DNA of 64,000 nt from Candidatus Auribacter fodinae (lineage in GTDB: Bacteria > Auribacterota > Auribacteria > Auribacterales > Auribacteraceae). The notes under the pieces were generated by a model. The model ran no database searches. It had not been told where the DNA came from and was given only the letters and a program-made list of their open reading frames with translations. The position numbers and the translations under genes were made by a program. Of this stretch, positions 30,384 to 40,399 are shown one piece after another; the stretch's first letter is position 1; each line of letters starts with the position of its first letter. Where the stretch lies: NCBI GenBank assembly GCA_003599815.1, contig QZJZ01000031.1, positions 1-64,000 of the forward strand, given 5' to 3'.

Positions 30384-31340
30384 ATGAAAACGGTGGATGT
30401 TGTTATTAATAAAGTAGTGATAATAGGTACTGGGTTTGTCGGATCAAGCATAGCATTCGCTTTAATGATGTCAGGGCGAGCAAGCGAGATTGTACTGATA
30501 GACGCCAACAGGAAAAAAGCTGAAGGCGAAATGATGGATCTGAACCACGGCAGTGCTTTTACTCCTCCGGTTGATATCTACGTCGGGGACTACAAAGACT
30601 GCAAGAATGCTGATATCATTGTTATCGCGGCAGGAGCCAATCAGAAACCGGGGGAAACCAGAATAGACCTCGTTCACAAGAACACCGCTATTTTCAAGGA
30701 AATCATTCCTCAAATAACTGCTGTGGAAAAAAACGCCATAATGCTGGTTGTGACTAATCCTGTTGATATTCTGACCTATGTCACTCTAAAAGTATCACGG
30801 TTGTTACCTGAACAGGTTATCGGGTCGGGAACGGTGCTTGACACTGCCCGGTTCAGATATCTGCTGAGCGAACACTGCGGCGTTGACCCTCGACACGTGC
30901 ATGCGTATATAATAGGAGAGCACGGCGACACGGAAGTCCCTGTGTGGAGCAGGGTCATTATTGGAGTAACACCCTTGGAACATTTCTGCAAGCTTTGCCA
31001 TAAAAAGTGCAATGAGGAAGTTAAAAACGCAATTTTTCATGATGTCAAAAATGCCGCATACCAGATAATCGAACGAAAAGGGGCTACATATTACGCTGTT
31101 GCGCTCGGTGTTCTAAGGATTATAGAGTCTATACTTCGAAATGAGTCAAGCCTGCTGACAATCTCTTCCTATCTGGATAATTATTATGGCATTAATGATG
31201 TATGCCTGAGCGTTCCAAGCCTGTTGCGCAGTGAAGGGATTCAGAAACATATTGAATTGCCGCTTAACGATGAAGAACATGCCGCGCTTCAGCGATCTGC
31301 GGATGAGATGAAAAATATCATCGCCCAGCTGGATATATAA
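30384..31340 (+). CDS. ldh: L-lactate dehydrogenase
   Basis: GTGFVGSSIAFALM; AGANQKPGETRIDLV (Gln at the specificity position); GSGTVLDTARFRYLL; IGEHGDTEVPVWS. ATG behind GGAGG. Confidence 0.92.
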   Translation: MKTVDVVINKVVIIGTGFVGSSIAFALMMSGRASEIVLIDANRKKAEGEMMDLNHGSAFTPPVDIYVGDYKDCKNADIIVIAAGANQKPGETRIDLVHKNTAIFKEIIPQITAVEKNAIMLVVTNPVDILTYVTLKVSRLLPEQVIGSGTVLDTARFRYLLSEHCGVDPRHVHAYIIGEHGDTEVPVWSRVIIGVTPLEHFCKLCHKKCNEEVKNAIFHDVKNAAYQIIERKGATYYAVALGVLRIIESILRNESSLLTISSYLDNYYGINDVCLSVPSLLRSEGIQKHIELPLNDEEHAALQRSADEMKNIIAQLDI

Positions 31341-31528
31341 ATCAACCGATACTGAGCGGAATTCATATCATCTACAATGTCGTATTTGGAGAATCAACAA
31401 CTCTAAAAAACTATTCTCTTTTTCTGATCGACAATGTATATTGAAATTACATTTATTTTCCAATACATAGGCAGAATAATACCAAAGTATATATGAGTAA
31501 AAGTATTCATCGAAGGAGATTATATACA

Positions 31529-33355
31529 ATGGGTATTGCACGAACCACGAGAACACGGTTAGTGTTTTATTGCATGCTCCTTGCTCATGTCATTATCACA
31601 CACCAAATTTTTGCTGAAGAAACTGTAGCAGAGAACCAACATTATTCTCAAACACTTGTGTTGACAATTCCCGGTTTTATGGTACCCGGCAAGACCATCT
31701 CACAGGAAAAACATTTCGGAAATCTCGCACAACTCATTGAGGAAATGAATGTCCCGTACCGTTGTGTTGTCTATAATTCCAAAGAATACCCACTCGGCGA
31801 GCAATCCGGATTGGTAACGGAAAAGTACTCAATCGGAACATTGCGTGTTATCCCTGATATCCTGTTTTTTATAGAACAGGAACGAATACGACGCAGTGAG
31901 AAAAATTTACCGTACCTACAGGATGTTGTCCTTATAGGATATAGTCAGGGAGCGCTCATAACTTTGCAATTTATTGGTCGGCACCTTAAATATAAGAAAC
32001 AATACGATGACTACATGCTTGAGTTTGGCAAGGAATTTGAGGCAATGAGTAATGATCCTGTGTATAAAGAGCTGGTTTTCGCAACCGATATATACCAGAC
32101 TATTCTCAATATTAAGTATCAGCGTCCAAGAGATTTTGAGAGGGATCACGGATTTAAGATCATTGATGAACGAGTTTTGCTTGAATTGGAACGGCGTTTT
32201 GAGATATTTAAGAATTATATTCTTGACCCTGCTTCCGTTTACCCGAATGTCACCAGTTTCGAGTCACCTGAAACGGACAAATACCCAAAACGGTACGATC
32301 TCTTGCGAACCTTTTTCGCAAAAAAAATCAATGATGCCGAATTTCGAACTCAATTTGTGACCTTTATCTCTGAACACGCTTTGTTTTATCCGGTAAAGGA
32401 TTTAGAATTCCGCTCAATATGCTTATCCGGGTCAATATTCGGCTCTCCTCAGGCAAATATCGGTTATGACCTTCTCACTAATTACAAGTTCATGCGAGGC
32501 GTTGTAAAAGGCTACGAACAGATTAAAGATACACGTTTAGGAAGCGTCCATCATATTCAGGCAATAGAGCGGCTTGTTTCTTTTGAAGATACCACTGACT
32601 ACCCGCTGAATTCCCAAAACAGCCTTTTCCTTGTTGGAGTCAACGGCGAGCAAGGGGATAACCTCGTGCCTCAGCCCTGTGCCCATTTAAGCGGGCATCA
32701 ATACGCAAGCATTGACGTTGCTGAATTTAGAGGAAATGCCCAACCTGTCCTCATCAGAAAGAAGAGCCTGCCTGACCTGCCAGTGGTTCCTTTGGATGTC
32801 CGCCATTTTCCGGTCAAAACTTTTTTCGGTTTAGGTCCAACCATTCCGGGTACTGCATATGTTGATACGGAACACCATCCTTCTTTTCCATATATTAAGG
32901 CATTTATCCAACAGGATTTTGATGCTATTTCACAAATGGAAGAGAGTGACAAAGTGGTTCTGCGGCAATTTATGGTTGAAATACAAATCGGGCGACTTGA
33001 GAGAATTAAAGAACGACTCAGAGAAATGAACGTAAAAAATGATACTGCCGGAATGGCAAGGTTATTAAGGGAAGCAGGGCTGAAAGTACAACTGATTAAT
33101 CGCCCTCCAGACATTACTATTCAGTCTGAGTATTTTAATAAAGATACTCTCACCTATGTGGTTATAGGCGCCATCGAAGAAGATATGATTGTTTTCTTTA
33201 AAGAAGATCTTGATACAAAAGTGGAACATCCGCTTGATTTTTTAATTACTGCTAAAGGATATCCGGAAGTTCAGGTGACCTTGCCGATACAAGCAGGGGA
33301 AATAACATTCCTCAGAGTCTTTGATTCTAAGCAGGATCATAGCGCCATCGATTAG
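31529..33355 (+). CDS. exported alpha/beta-hydrolase (lipase/esterase-like) of unknown specificity
   Basis: Signal peptide ...ITHQIFA|EE; VLIGYSQGALI nucleophile elbow; QGDNLVPQPCAHLSG possible acid/His region; AAGGAG SD ahead of ATG 31529. Confidence 0.7.
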   Translation: MGIARTTRTRLVFYCMLLAHVIITHQIFAEETVAENQHYSQTLVLTIPGFMVPGKTISQEKHFGNLAQLIEEMNVPYRCVVYNSKEYPLGEQSGLVTEKYSIGTLRVIPDILFFIEQERIRRSEKNLPYLQDVVLIGYSQGALITLQFIGRHLKYKKQYDDYMLEFGKEFEAMSNDPVYKELVFATDIYQTILNIKYQRPRDFERDHGFKIIDERVLLELERRFEIFKNYILDPASVYPNVTSFESPETDKYPKRYDLLRTFFAKKINDAEFRTQFVTFISEHALFYPVKDLEFRSICLSGSIFGSPQANIGYDLLTNYKFMRGVVKGYEQIKDTRLGSVHHIQAIERLVSFEDTTDYPLNSQNSLFLVGVNGEQGDNLVPQPCAHLSGHQYASIDVAEFRGNAQPVLIRKKSLPDLPVVPLDVRHFPVKTFFGLGPTIPGTAYVDTEHHPSFPYIKAFIQQDFDAISQMEESDKVVLRQFMVEIQIGRLERIKERLREMNVKNDTAGMARLLREAGLKVQLINRPPDITIQSEYFNKDTLTYVVIGAIEEDMIVFFKEDLDTKVEHPLDFLITAKGYPEVQVTLPIQAGEITFLRVFDSKQDHSAID

Positions 33356-33436
33356 ACAAAATAAATCAACGAATTATAGCCAATTTATGAAACGAGTGTT
33401 ATTTTTCCAATAACACCAGGCAATATCAGAATAAAA

Positions 33437-33471
33437 AAAGCGGGCAACATCATTTTTATGTTACCCGCTTT
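33437..33471. terminator. bidirectional hairpin terminator between convergent genes
   Basis: AAAGCGGGCAACAT-CATTTTT-ATGTTACCCGCTTT, near-perfect stem, A-rich upstream (T-rich on minus strand). Confidence 0.75.
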
Positions 33472-33494
33472 GAGTGAGTTAGGTGAATATTAAA

Positions 33495-35930
33495 TTAAAG
33501 TTCTTCGGTTGATTTACGCAACTGACGCGAGAGGTCGAACAATTCTTTGGTCGTCAGGCTTTTGATAAACAGCATACCATGAGCCGCACGTAATCGGGGA
33601 TCCTGATTCCTGATAAAAAATTCTTCACCAAGCAGATCTTGAATCTGGACATACTGATGAACCTGAATTTTCCTCGCCAAGCCTGAGAACGGCCCGTCAA
33701 AAGCATACGATGGAAATGACGCGTCTTTCTGTGAAGCAAAAGAATTCAGGAATGAATCTTCCAAAGCAGTCAGCTGAGCGATGGAAACAGGAAAATACAT
33801 GTTCGCTTCACATGGATGGTACTTGAACCATACGTTCCTGTAACCGAGAACCTGAATATTGGTAATGCCAGTCTGTTCTTCATAGAGTTTCAGAGCATGG
33901 GCGATTGCTTGTAATACTTTGTAGTGTGTATCAGGCCCGCTTCCTTCCGGATCAAGCGCCAACGTGACAACGTTCGGTTTTACTTCAAGTAGAAGTTTCA
34001 GAATCGGCATTACATCACGATCAATGGTCGGCTCTTCAGTAAAAATGTCGCCTTTATAAAAACCAAGACGCAAATGACGAACTGAATCCATGGTGAAACC
34101 GAAATACGCCCAGAGCACATCAGCTTCCCATTCACGAACCATTCCTTTGAATTTCTGAATATAAGGAAGGTCTTTTTTGCCCGGATACTGGGTTTCGAAA
34201 TAATTAATCAGCTCTTCACAGCGTTCTTTGATATTCTCAATATGGTCGTCTTCCAGTACAATCATAGCGTTTCTGAGCATACGGCGTGACTGAGCTTCAT
34301 CCATTTGCATGACCCATTTGCGCGCGACTCCATCAAGATACATCATTGCTTCAGTATTTTTCGCATTGGAATTGCCCGCGTCAAAATAATCGGTTTCAAG
34401 AAGATCATTAAATGATCCGTTATTAAGAAATTCAAGCATTTTTCGCAATAAAGACGCTACATATGAGTTCGTAACAGCAGTAAAGCCTGACGTCATATAT
34501 GAGAAATAATGCTTGTTTGTCGGATTGGCAATATTTGCCTGTATATATGCAAGATATCCAAGCATGATGTCATCATGATGCGGAGCTGTATGAAGAAACA
34601 CAGTGTTGTCGCGTACCTGCAGGCCTTTATCAAGGCTTGACTTAATATGCTTCAATGTCCGCTCTTTGGATTCTTTCCAGTTATGATCCACTTTTTTCAA
34701 TAAAGCGGATGCAAATCGATCCTGTTTGAAATCCTGATCGTTGAGTTCAGAGATAGTTTTTCCGGAATCAAACCCGATATTCATAACAAACCGGTATTCT
34801 TTTTCAACAGAAGGGGCCGCATCATTAACGTAATCAACATAACACCTTTCAGTTAGACAGGTTGCCGCTCCATGGGTTATATAGAACCGAGCTGAAGGAA
34901 GCTTCTGCAGAACCGATGCCGGATATGTATTGTTTAACGGACTGTGTATAGAATCAGCCACGATACCGCTTTTTGCTTCACCTGCGGCGATAATTATAGC
35001 GGTCGCATCAGGATTGGACGTAATTGTGCTTAAGCCGATAGTAATAACCAGTCTGCCTCTGGATACCTCAATACCGCCAAGATCGCCCGCCGCCGCCGCT
35101 TCCGTCTCATAGTTTGTGTGGGTGAGGCGAGTTGTACTGAAGTGATCTGAACCACGCACATTAAAGCCAATATGCCCGTCAGGCCCAATACCGCCAAGAA
35201 AAAAACCGATACCGCCAAGTTCGCGAATTTTCGCTTCATATTCGGTACAAAACTGATCCGCCAGTGCAACAGCATTTTTCTGCAGTTTTTCTATATATGA
35301 ACGAGATTTGCGATAACGAAGCGTCAGGTCGACTTTTTTATCGCGAAAGATATCCAATACATTATACTGGCTGGTAGAGCCGATTTCGGAACAATCCAAA
35401 AGCAAACATTTTTCAGGATCCAGCCCAAAACCTTTGATGTAATATTTATTCACATAGTAATAAAAACTATTATGCTGTAAAGGATTCATCGGGTAAAACT
35501 CGTCAATCTGGATGAAGTGCAGACTACCCATTTCCGGCTTGATTTTTGTATCAATGCCGTTATTTTCCAGATCGGCGCAAACAGCTTTATCATTCCAGTT
35601 ATTTAGATAATACTGAACCCATTTGATAAAATGTTCCGGCGTTTTTCCCGTCGGCAAAGAAATAACGCCGCCCGGATTTACCTGAACCCATTCCAGAAAA
35701 CGTAACGCGCTTAACTTGCCAAGCCGAGGAAAGTTATCCACGATGATCGTTGGAATTTTTTCAGCAGGCGCATAAATGAGATCGTACGGCGTAACCGCCA
35801 TAGCTGTAGCTTCAACTTTGCTCAGGCGGTATTTTTTGTATTTCTTTATTAACTCATCAATCTCAGGACCTTGATTTTTCGCGGGAGCAGGTTTCTTTTT
35901 CTCGTTCTCAGATGTCATTTTCATCTCCAT
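33495..35930 (-). CDS. nagB: glucosamine-6-phosphate deaminase (NagB) fused to a PIG-L/LmbE-like deacetylase domain
   Basis: N-terminal IQIDEFYPMNPLQHNSFYYYV and FFLGGIGPDGHIGFNVRGS; C-terminal FLHTAPHHDDIMLGYLAYI resembling the LmbE PHPDD motif; 811 aa. Confidence 0.85.
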   Translation of the reverse strand: MEMKMTSENEKKKPAPAKNQGPEIDELIKKYKKYRLSKVEATAMAVTPYDLIYAPAEKIPTIIVDNFPRLGKLSALRFLEWVQVNPGGVISLPTGKTPEHFIKWVQYYLNNWNDKAVCADLENNGIDTKIKPEMGSLHFIQIDEFYPMNPLQHNSFYYYVNKYYIKGFGLDPEKCLLLDCSEIGSTSQYNVLDIFRDKKVDLTLRYRKSRSYIEKLQKNAVALADQFCTEYEAKIRELGGIGFFLGGIGPDGHIGFNVRGSDHFSTTRLTHTNYETEAAAAGDLGGIEVSRGRLVITIGLSTITSNPDATAIIIAAGEAKSGIVADSIHSPLNNTYPASVLQKLPSARFYITHGAATCLTERCYVDYVNDAAPSVEKEYRFVMNIGFDSGKTISELNDQDFKQDRFASALLKKVDHNWKESKERTLKHIKSSLDKGLQVRDNTVFLHTAPHHDDIMLGYLAYIQANIANPTNKHYFSYMTSGFTAVTNSYVASLLRKMLEFLNNGSFNDLLETDYFDAGNSNAKNTEAMMYLDGVARKWVMQMDEAQSRRMLRNAMIVLEDDHIENIKERCEELINYFETQYPGKKDLPYIQKFKGMVREWEADVLWAYFGFTMDSVRHLRLGFYKGDIFTEEPTIDRDVMPILKLLLEVKPNVVTLALDPEGSGPDTHYKVLQAIAHALKLYEEQTGITNIQVLGYRNVWFKYHPCEANMYFPVSIAQLTALEDSFLNSFASQKDASFPSYAFDGPFSGLARKIQVHQYVQIQDLLGEEFFIRNQDPRLRAAHGMLFIKSLTTKELFDLSRQLRKSTEEL

Positions 35931-36087
35931 ATGGTTATATGTTAATAATCATGGGTATCGTAAAAAAGGGGAAATTATACGAAAATAGAATGTATTTTGT
36001 AAATAAAATAATTATATTTTATTCTACCAATCTATATTTTAAACCAATTAAGCGAATTGATCAATATCTATTGCCTTGACAATACAA

Positions 36088-38811
36088 TTATATTTCCATC
36101 CAATTATTTCCATGTGCTATTTCCACAACAATTGGAACAGAAAGACTGATAGCGGTTTCCATGGACTGCCTGATTAAAGGAGATACTGTTTCCAGTTCAC
36201 ATTCCGGAACTTCAAAAACAAGTTCATCGTGTATTTGGAGAAGCAATTTGGTCTGAAGTTTATTATTTTGTAAGGACTGAAAAATATCAATCATAGCGAT
36301 TTTGATCAGATCAGCGCACGTACCCTGAATCGGCGTGTTTACTGCGATATGTTCCGCATTGGCCCGAACACCATTATTTTCAGAATGAATTTCAGGGATT
36401 TCACGGCGCCGGTTAAAAAGGGTTGTAACGTATCCCTGTTTTCTAGCCAATTCAATTGTTGTATCGATAAAATTCCGGACGCCTGTATATGTGGCAAAAT
36501 AGTTTGCGATAAATGACTTTGCTTCCTGATTTGAAATGCCCGTGTCCCGTGCGAGTTTTTGTTGGCCCATACCATAAATAATACCGAAATTTATCGCTTT
36601 TGCCCTGCCGCGAAGTTCCTTGGAAACGTCTCCCATTGGAAGCCCAAAAATAAGAGAGGCAGTTTTAGTGTGAATGTCCTCATTCGACTGAAAAGCTTCA
36701 ATCAGCTTCGCATCTCCCGATAAATGAGCCAGTATGCGCAGTTCTATCTGGGAATAATCTGCGGCAAGAAGCACTTTGGATTTATCCGAAGCGATGAACC
36801 CTTTTCTAATCTGTCTGCCGAGTTCAGTTCTGACAGGGATATTCTGGAGGTTCGGGTCACTGCTGGAAAGCCTGCCTGTCGCTGTAACCGTCTGATTAAA
36901 TGATGTATGAACCCGATGGGTACGGGGACTCACCAATGCCGGCAGGGTATCTACATATGTGGATTTTAATTTTGCCAACTGGCGGTACTCCAAGACTGCA
37001 CAGGGAAGAGGATGATCCGAAAGAGCTTCCAGCACTTCCACATCTGTGCGGTACCCGATTTTCGTTTTTTTTACTTTGTATGCAAGCTGTTTATGTATTT
37101 CAAGTTTATCGAATAATATAATACCGAGCTGTTGGGGAGAGTTGATATTAAATTCCTCTCCCGCAAGTTCATAAATCTTTTTTTGGTATTGATCGAGCAA
37201 AACCCCGAGTTCTCCAGACATATTTTTAAAAAATTCGGTATCTATCGCTACGCCTGTCGCTTCCATATCCTGAAGCACACTGACAAGCGGCATTTCAATG
37301 GTCGTAAAAAGTTCCATCAGACCCGCGTCTTCAAGCTGATTTTTCAGTATTTTATGTAATCGCAGTGTGATATCGGCATCCTCGCATGCATATCGAGCGA
37401 CATCATCAACAGGAACTTCCGCCATGGAAATCTGGTTTTTACCAGTTCCTATGAGGGAAGATGTCGGTATTTTCTTGAAATTCAGATAAAAAAGGCTGAC
37501 CGAATCAAGATTATGCTGACGTGCCGTCGGGCGAAGCAGATAGGACGCGATCATTGTGTCGAATAGAACACCACGGACAGTAATTCCATAGTTCATCATA
37601 ACCAATGTGTCATATTTAATATTGTGTCCGCATTTGTGGATATCTGCATTTTCCAACAAGGGCTTCAGGGCGTTTAATATTCTATTAAAAATTGAAGGTT
37701 GAGGTTCTACGAACAAATCGCCTTGTTCAGGAGATGCATCATCCAGCACGGCAGGGATATAATACGCCTCACATTCTTTAAAACTGAATGACATGCCGAC
37801 CAACTGGGCGTCTACTGGGTTGACACTGGTAGTTTCAGTGTCAAAGGCAAATAATGTTTGTTTTTTCAACAACTCAAAAAAGTGGAGAAACTCGCTCCAT
37901 GTCTTTATACAATGATATTCCACCGGCTGTCGTATTGCATCTTCTAATTCATAATCTTTAAGAAAGCGGGTAAATTCCATCTCCTGAAAAAACGAAACAA
38001 GCTGTTTATTGTCAGGGCCGTTATATGCTAGGTCATCAATTTTGACGGGCAATTCAAGTGATGTATCTATGGTAGCGAGGTCTTTTGACAAAAAAGCCTG
38101 ATCTTTAAATTCAAGGAGTTTTTGCTGTAACTTCTCAGGCTGTACCTCAGCGATATGATTATAGATGTTTTCAAGACTGAAAAATTCAGCGAGAAGTTTG
38201 TAGGCAGTTTTTGGGCCGACAGATGGTACGCCGGGTATATTATCAGATGAATCTCCCATAAGGCCGAGTACATCTGTAACATTTTCCGGTTTTACGCCAA
38301 ATTTTTCCACAACCTCATCAGAATCGATAAACCTGCTCTCGCCGGCAATACTTTTTATATCATATAACCTGATATCGTCATCTACTAACTGCATAAAATC
38401 TTTATCAGCAGTAACAATCAGAATTTCATACCCCTGATGCGCGAATTGTTTGGCGGCGGATCCGATTATGTCATCAGCTTCAACACCTTCCATTCCGAGT
38501 GACTGGATTTTAAACGCTCGAAGCATGTCATTGATAAGGGGAAGCTGTGCACGCATATCATCAGGCATTTTTTCTCTTGTAGCTTTATAATCGGGATATT
38601 TATCGTGACGAAAGGTTTTGGCGCTGATGTCGAATGCGACCAGTATATATTCCGGTTTATCCTGTTGCAGTAATGCACGAAGCGTATTCGCAAAACCGAA
38701 AACAGCGCTGGTATTGTCTCCTTTGGAGTTAATCAGCGGCGCACGGATAAACGCGAAATATGACCGGTAGGCGAGTGCTGTTCCATCTATTAGATAAATT
38801 TTCTTTTTCAC
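36088..38811 (-). CDS. polA: DNA polymerase I
   Basis: 5'-3' exo (FDISAKTFRHDKYPDYK...ADDIIG), 3'-5' exo FAFDTETTSVN/GHNIKYD, polymerase AADYSQIELRILAHLSGD and QIHDELVFEVP; GTG start. Confidence 0.97.
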   Translation of the reverse strand: MKKKIYLIDGTALAYRSYFAFIRAPLINSKGDNTSAVFGFANTLRALLQQDKPEYILVAFDISAKTFRHDKYPDYKATREKMPDDMRAQLPLINDMLRAFKIQSLGMEGVEADDIIGSAAKQFAHQGYEILIVTADKDFMQLVDDDIRLYDIKSIAGESRFIDSDEVVEKFGVKPENVTDVLGLMGDSSDNIPGVPSVGPKTAYKLLAEFFSLENIYNHIAEVQPEKLQQKLLEFKDQAFLSKDLATIDTSLELPVKIDDLAYNGPDNKQLVSFFQEMEFTRFLKDYELEDAIRQPVEYHCIKTWSEFLHFFELLKKQTLFAFDTETTSVNPVDAQLVGMSFSFKECEAYYIPAVLDDASPEQGDLFVEPQPSIFNRILNALKPLLENADIHKCGHNIKYDTLVMMNYGITVRGVLFDTMIASYLLRPTARQHNLDSVSLFYLNFKKIPTSSLIGTGKNQISMAEVPVDDVARYACEDADITLRLHKILKNQLEDAGLMELFTTIEMPLVSVLQDMEATGVAIDTEFFKNMSGELGVLLDQYQKKIYELAGEEFNINSPQQLGIILFDKLEIHKQLAYKVKKTKIGYRTDVEVLEALSDHPLPCAVLEYRQLAKLKSTYVDTLPALVSPRTHRVHTSFNQTVTATGRLSSSDPNLQNIPVRTELGRQIRKGFIASDKSKVLLAADYSQIELRILAHLSGDAKLIEAFQSNEDIHTKTASLIFGLPMGDVSKELRGRAKAINFGIIYGMGQQKLARDTGISNQEAKSFIANYFATYTGVRNFIDTTIELARKQGYVTTLFNRRREIPEIHSENNGVRANAEHIAVNTPIQGTCADLIKIAMIDIFQSLQNNKLQTKLLLQIHDELVFEVPECELETVSPLIRQSMETAISLSVPIVVEIAHGNNWMEI

Positions 38812-38947
38812 AAAATTCCCCGTTTTTTGAACTAAAGGTCAACTTTTTTTGTAAAAGCGCTTATTAATTCATGTGCTTTTCCGATATATCAAGCAGACGT
38901 TGATGGCATACCAATTGCTTTATCCTCCTTCGGAAGGAGTGTAGTAA

Positions 38948-39076
38948 ATGAAAGACGACATCAGTTTTGCCAAACTTTTAAGGCTCCGCAATGAAAAGCC
39001 AATGCTATATATGCTCAGTGTTGTGCTTATCCGCGCGAACCTGTCGACAATAGCCAGTAAGTGGCTGCATCATTAA
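38948..39076 (+). CDS. putative 42-aa orphan small protein or leader-type ORF
   Basis: MKDDISFAKLLRLRNEKPMLYMLSVVLIRANLSTIASKWLHH*; AAGGAG at 38934-38939, 8 nt before ATG, inside hairpin CTCCTTCGGAAGGAG. Confidence 0.35.
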   Translation: MKDDISFAKLLRLRNEKPMLYMLSVVLIRANLSTIASKWLHH

Positions 39077-40134
39077 TTTCCCATAGTAACATTAATCATC
39101 GTACGTAACGCCATACCGCCAAATTTCTTAATTTCATCAGAGACGGTAATTACGTTTCGTGAACCGATGTTATCCAGAGTTTCCTTAATATTTTTCAAAG
39201 TGATCTGAAACATATCAGGGCAAATTGAACGTGTTACAGGGATAATTTTTTTATCAGGATATTCCACCGCAAGACGATCTACCATTGTCACTTCCGTAGC
39301 TATGGCAATAACAGAGCCCTTTGGAGCGTTTTCGACATACTTGCTGATGAAACTGGTGGAACCGGAATAATCCGCATTGGCGATTACTTGCTCACGGCAT
39401 TCGGGATGAGCGATAATTACAGCGTCAGGATAAGCGGTTCTGGTTTCTTTTACATGTTCTTCTGAAAAGAAACGGTGGACATGACAATACCCACGCCATA
39501 AAAAAACCTGCGCGGAGCTTATATCTTTTGCTGAATATTCTTCATTCTTGTGCGGGTTCCAGAGAAACTGCTTGTCGCGAGGGATTCCCAGTGCGTTCGA
39601 AGTATTACGTCCGAGGTACTCATCAGGGAAGAAGAATATCTTATCGCCATTTTTTAAAGCCCATTTAAATAATTTCTCAGCATTTGAAGATGTGCAAACC
39701 GCACCGCCGTGTTTTCCGCAAAAAGCTTTAATATCAGCGGTTGAATTCATATAAGTAATCGGTATTATTGTCTGTCCGGGCAATGCATCAGTAACCATAT
39801 TCCATGCATGCTCAACGTCAGCTAATTCCGCCATATCCGCCATAGGACACCCGGCGTTCATGGACGGCAACTGCACAATCTGTCCGGATTGAGCCAGAAT
39901 CGCCGCGCTTTCCGCCATAAAATGGACGCCGGCAAAAATGATGTGTTTTGCATTTTTCTGTTCAGCCGCGTTTTTTGAGAGTGCAAACGAATCGCCTTTG
40001 TAATCGGACAAGTCCAGTATCTCTTTGCGCTGGTATAAATGTCCGAGAATGACCAATTTCTCGCCATACTGTTTTTTTATATTTTTTATCTCTTCAAACG
40101 AAGAGAGATCCGTATTATTCATTATTAGATCCAT
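39073..40134 (-). CDS. nadA: quinolinate synthase A
   Basis: LGHLYQRKEILDLSDYKGDSF; NAGCPMADMA; TSSNAEKLF; AHPECREQV. Confidence 0.93.
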   Translation of the reverse strand: MDLIMNNTDLSSFEEIKNIKKQYGEKLVILGHLYQRKEILDLSDYKGDSFALSKNAAEQKNAKHIIFAGVHFMAESAAILAQSGQIVQLPSMNAGCPMADMAELADVEHAWNMVTDALPGQTIIPITYMNSTADIKAFCGKHGGAVCTSSNAEKLFKWALKNGDKIFFFPDEYLGRNTSNALGIPRDKQFLWNPHKNEEYSAKDISSAQVFLWRGYCHVHRFFSEEHVKETRTAYPDAVIIAHPECREQVIANADYSGSTSFISKYVENAPKGSVIAIATEVTMVDRLAVEYPDKKIIPVTRSICPDMFQITLKNIKETLDNIGSRNVITVSDEIKKFGGMALRTMINVTMGN

Positions 40135-40272
40135 ACGTTAAAACTTTTTTTGCGATGTTGAGTCGTAAATAATACTATATTTTTGATAGGTGAATTGTCA
40201 ATCGTTTCACGAGATCAATAAGTAAAGAGAGATTTTAAAAAAATTAAAATTTTGATGGTCATTGATTTTTAC

Positions 40273-40301
40273 TTGACATTATATTGATTTTTACTTATTA
40301 C
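40273..40301 (+). promoter_or_regulatory. promoter of tRNA-Val
   Basis: TTGACA-N17-TATTAC, about 22 nt before the tRNA. Confidence 0.5.
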
Positions 40302-40322
40302 TTAAAACATTCAAAATTGAGT

Positions 40323-40399
40323 GGGCGATTAGCTCAGCTGGTTAGAGTACTTGCTCGACACGCAAGGGGTCACTGGTTCGATTCCAGTATCGCCCACCA
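40323..40399 (+). tRNA. tRNA-Val (GAC)
   Basis: GGGCGAT TA GCTC.. CTTGC TCGACAC GCAAG .. CTGG TTCGATT CCAG T ATCGCCC A CCA; encoded CCA. Confidence 0.9.

Noticed and set aside
38853-39076. SRP RNA, tmRNA, RNase P RNA or fluoride riboswitch in the polA/nadA gap
   Set aside because: Checked for hallmark motifs of each; none matched, so left as an uncharacterised structured region.
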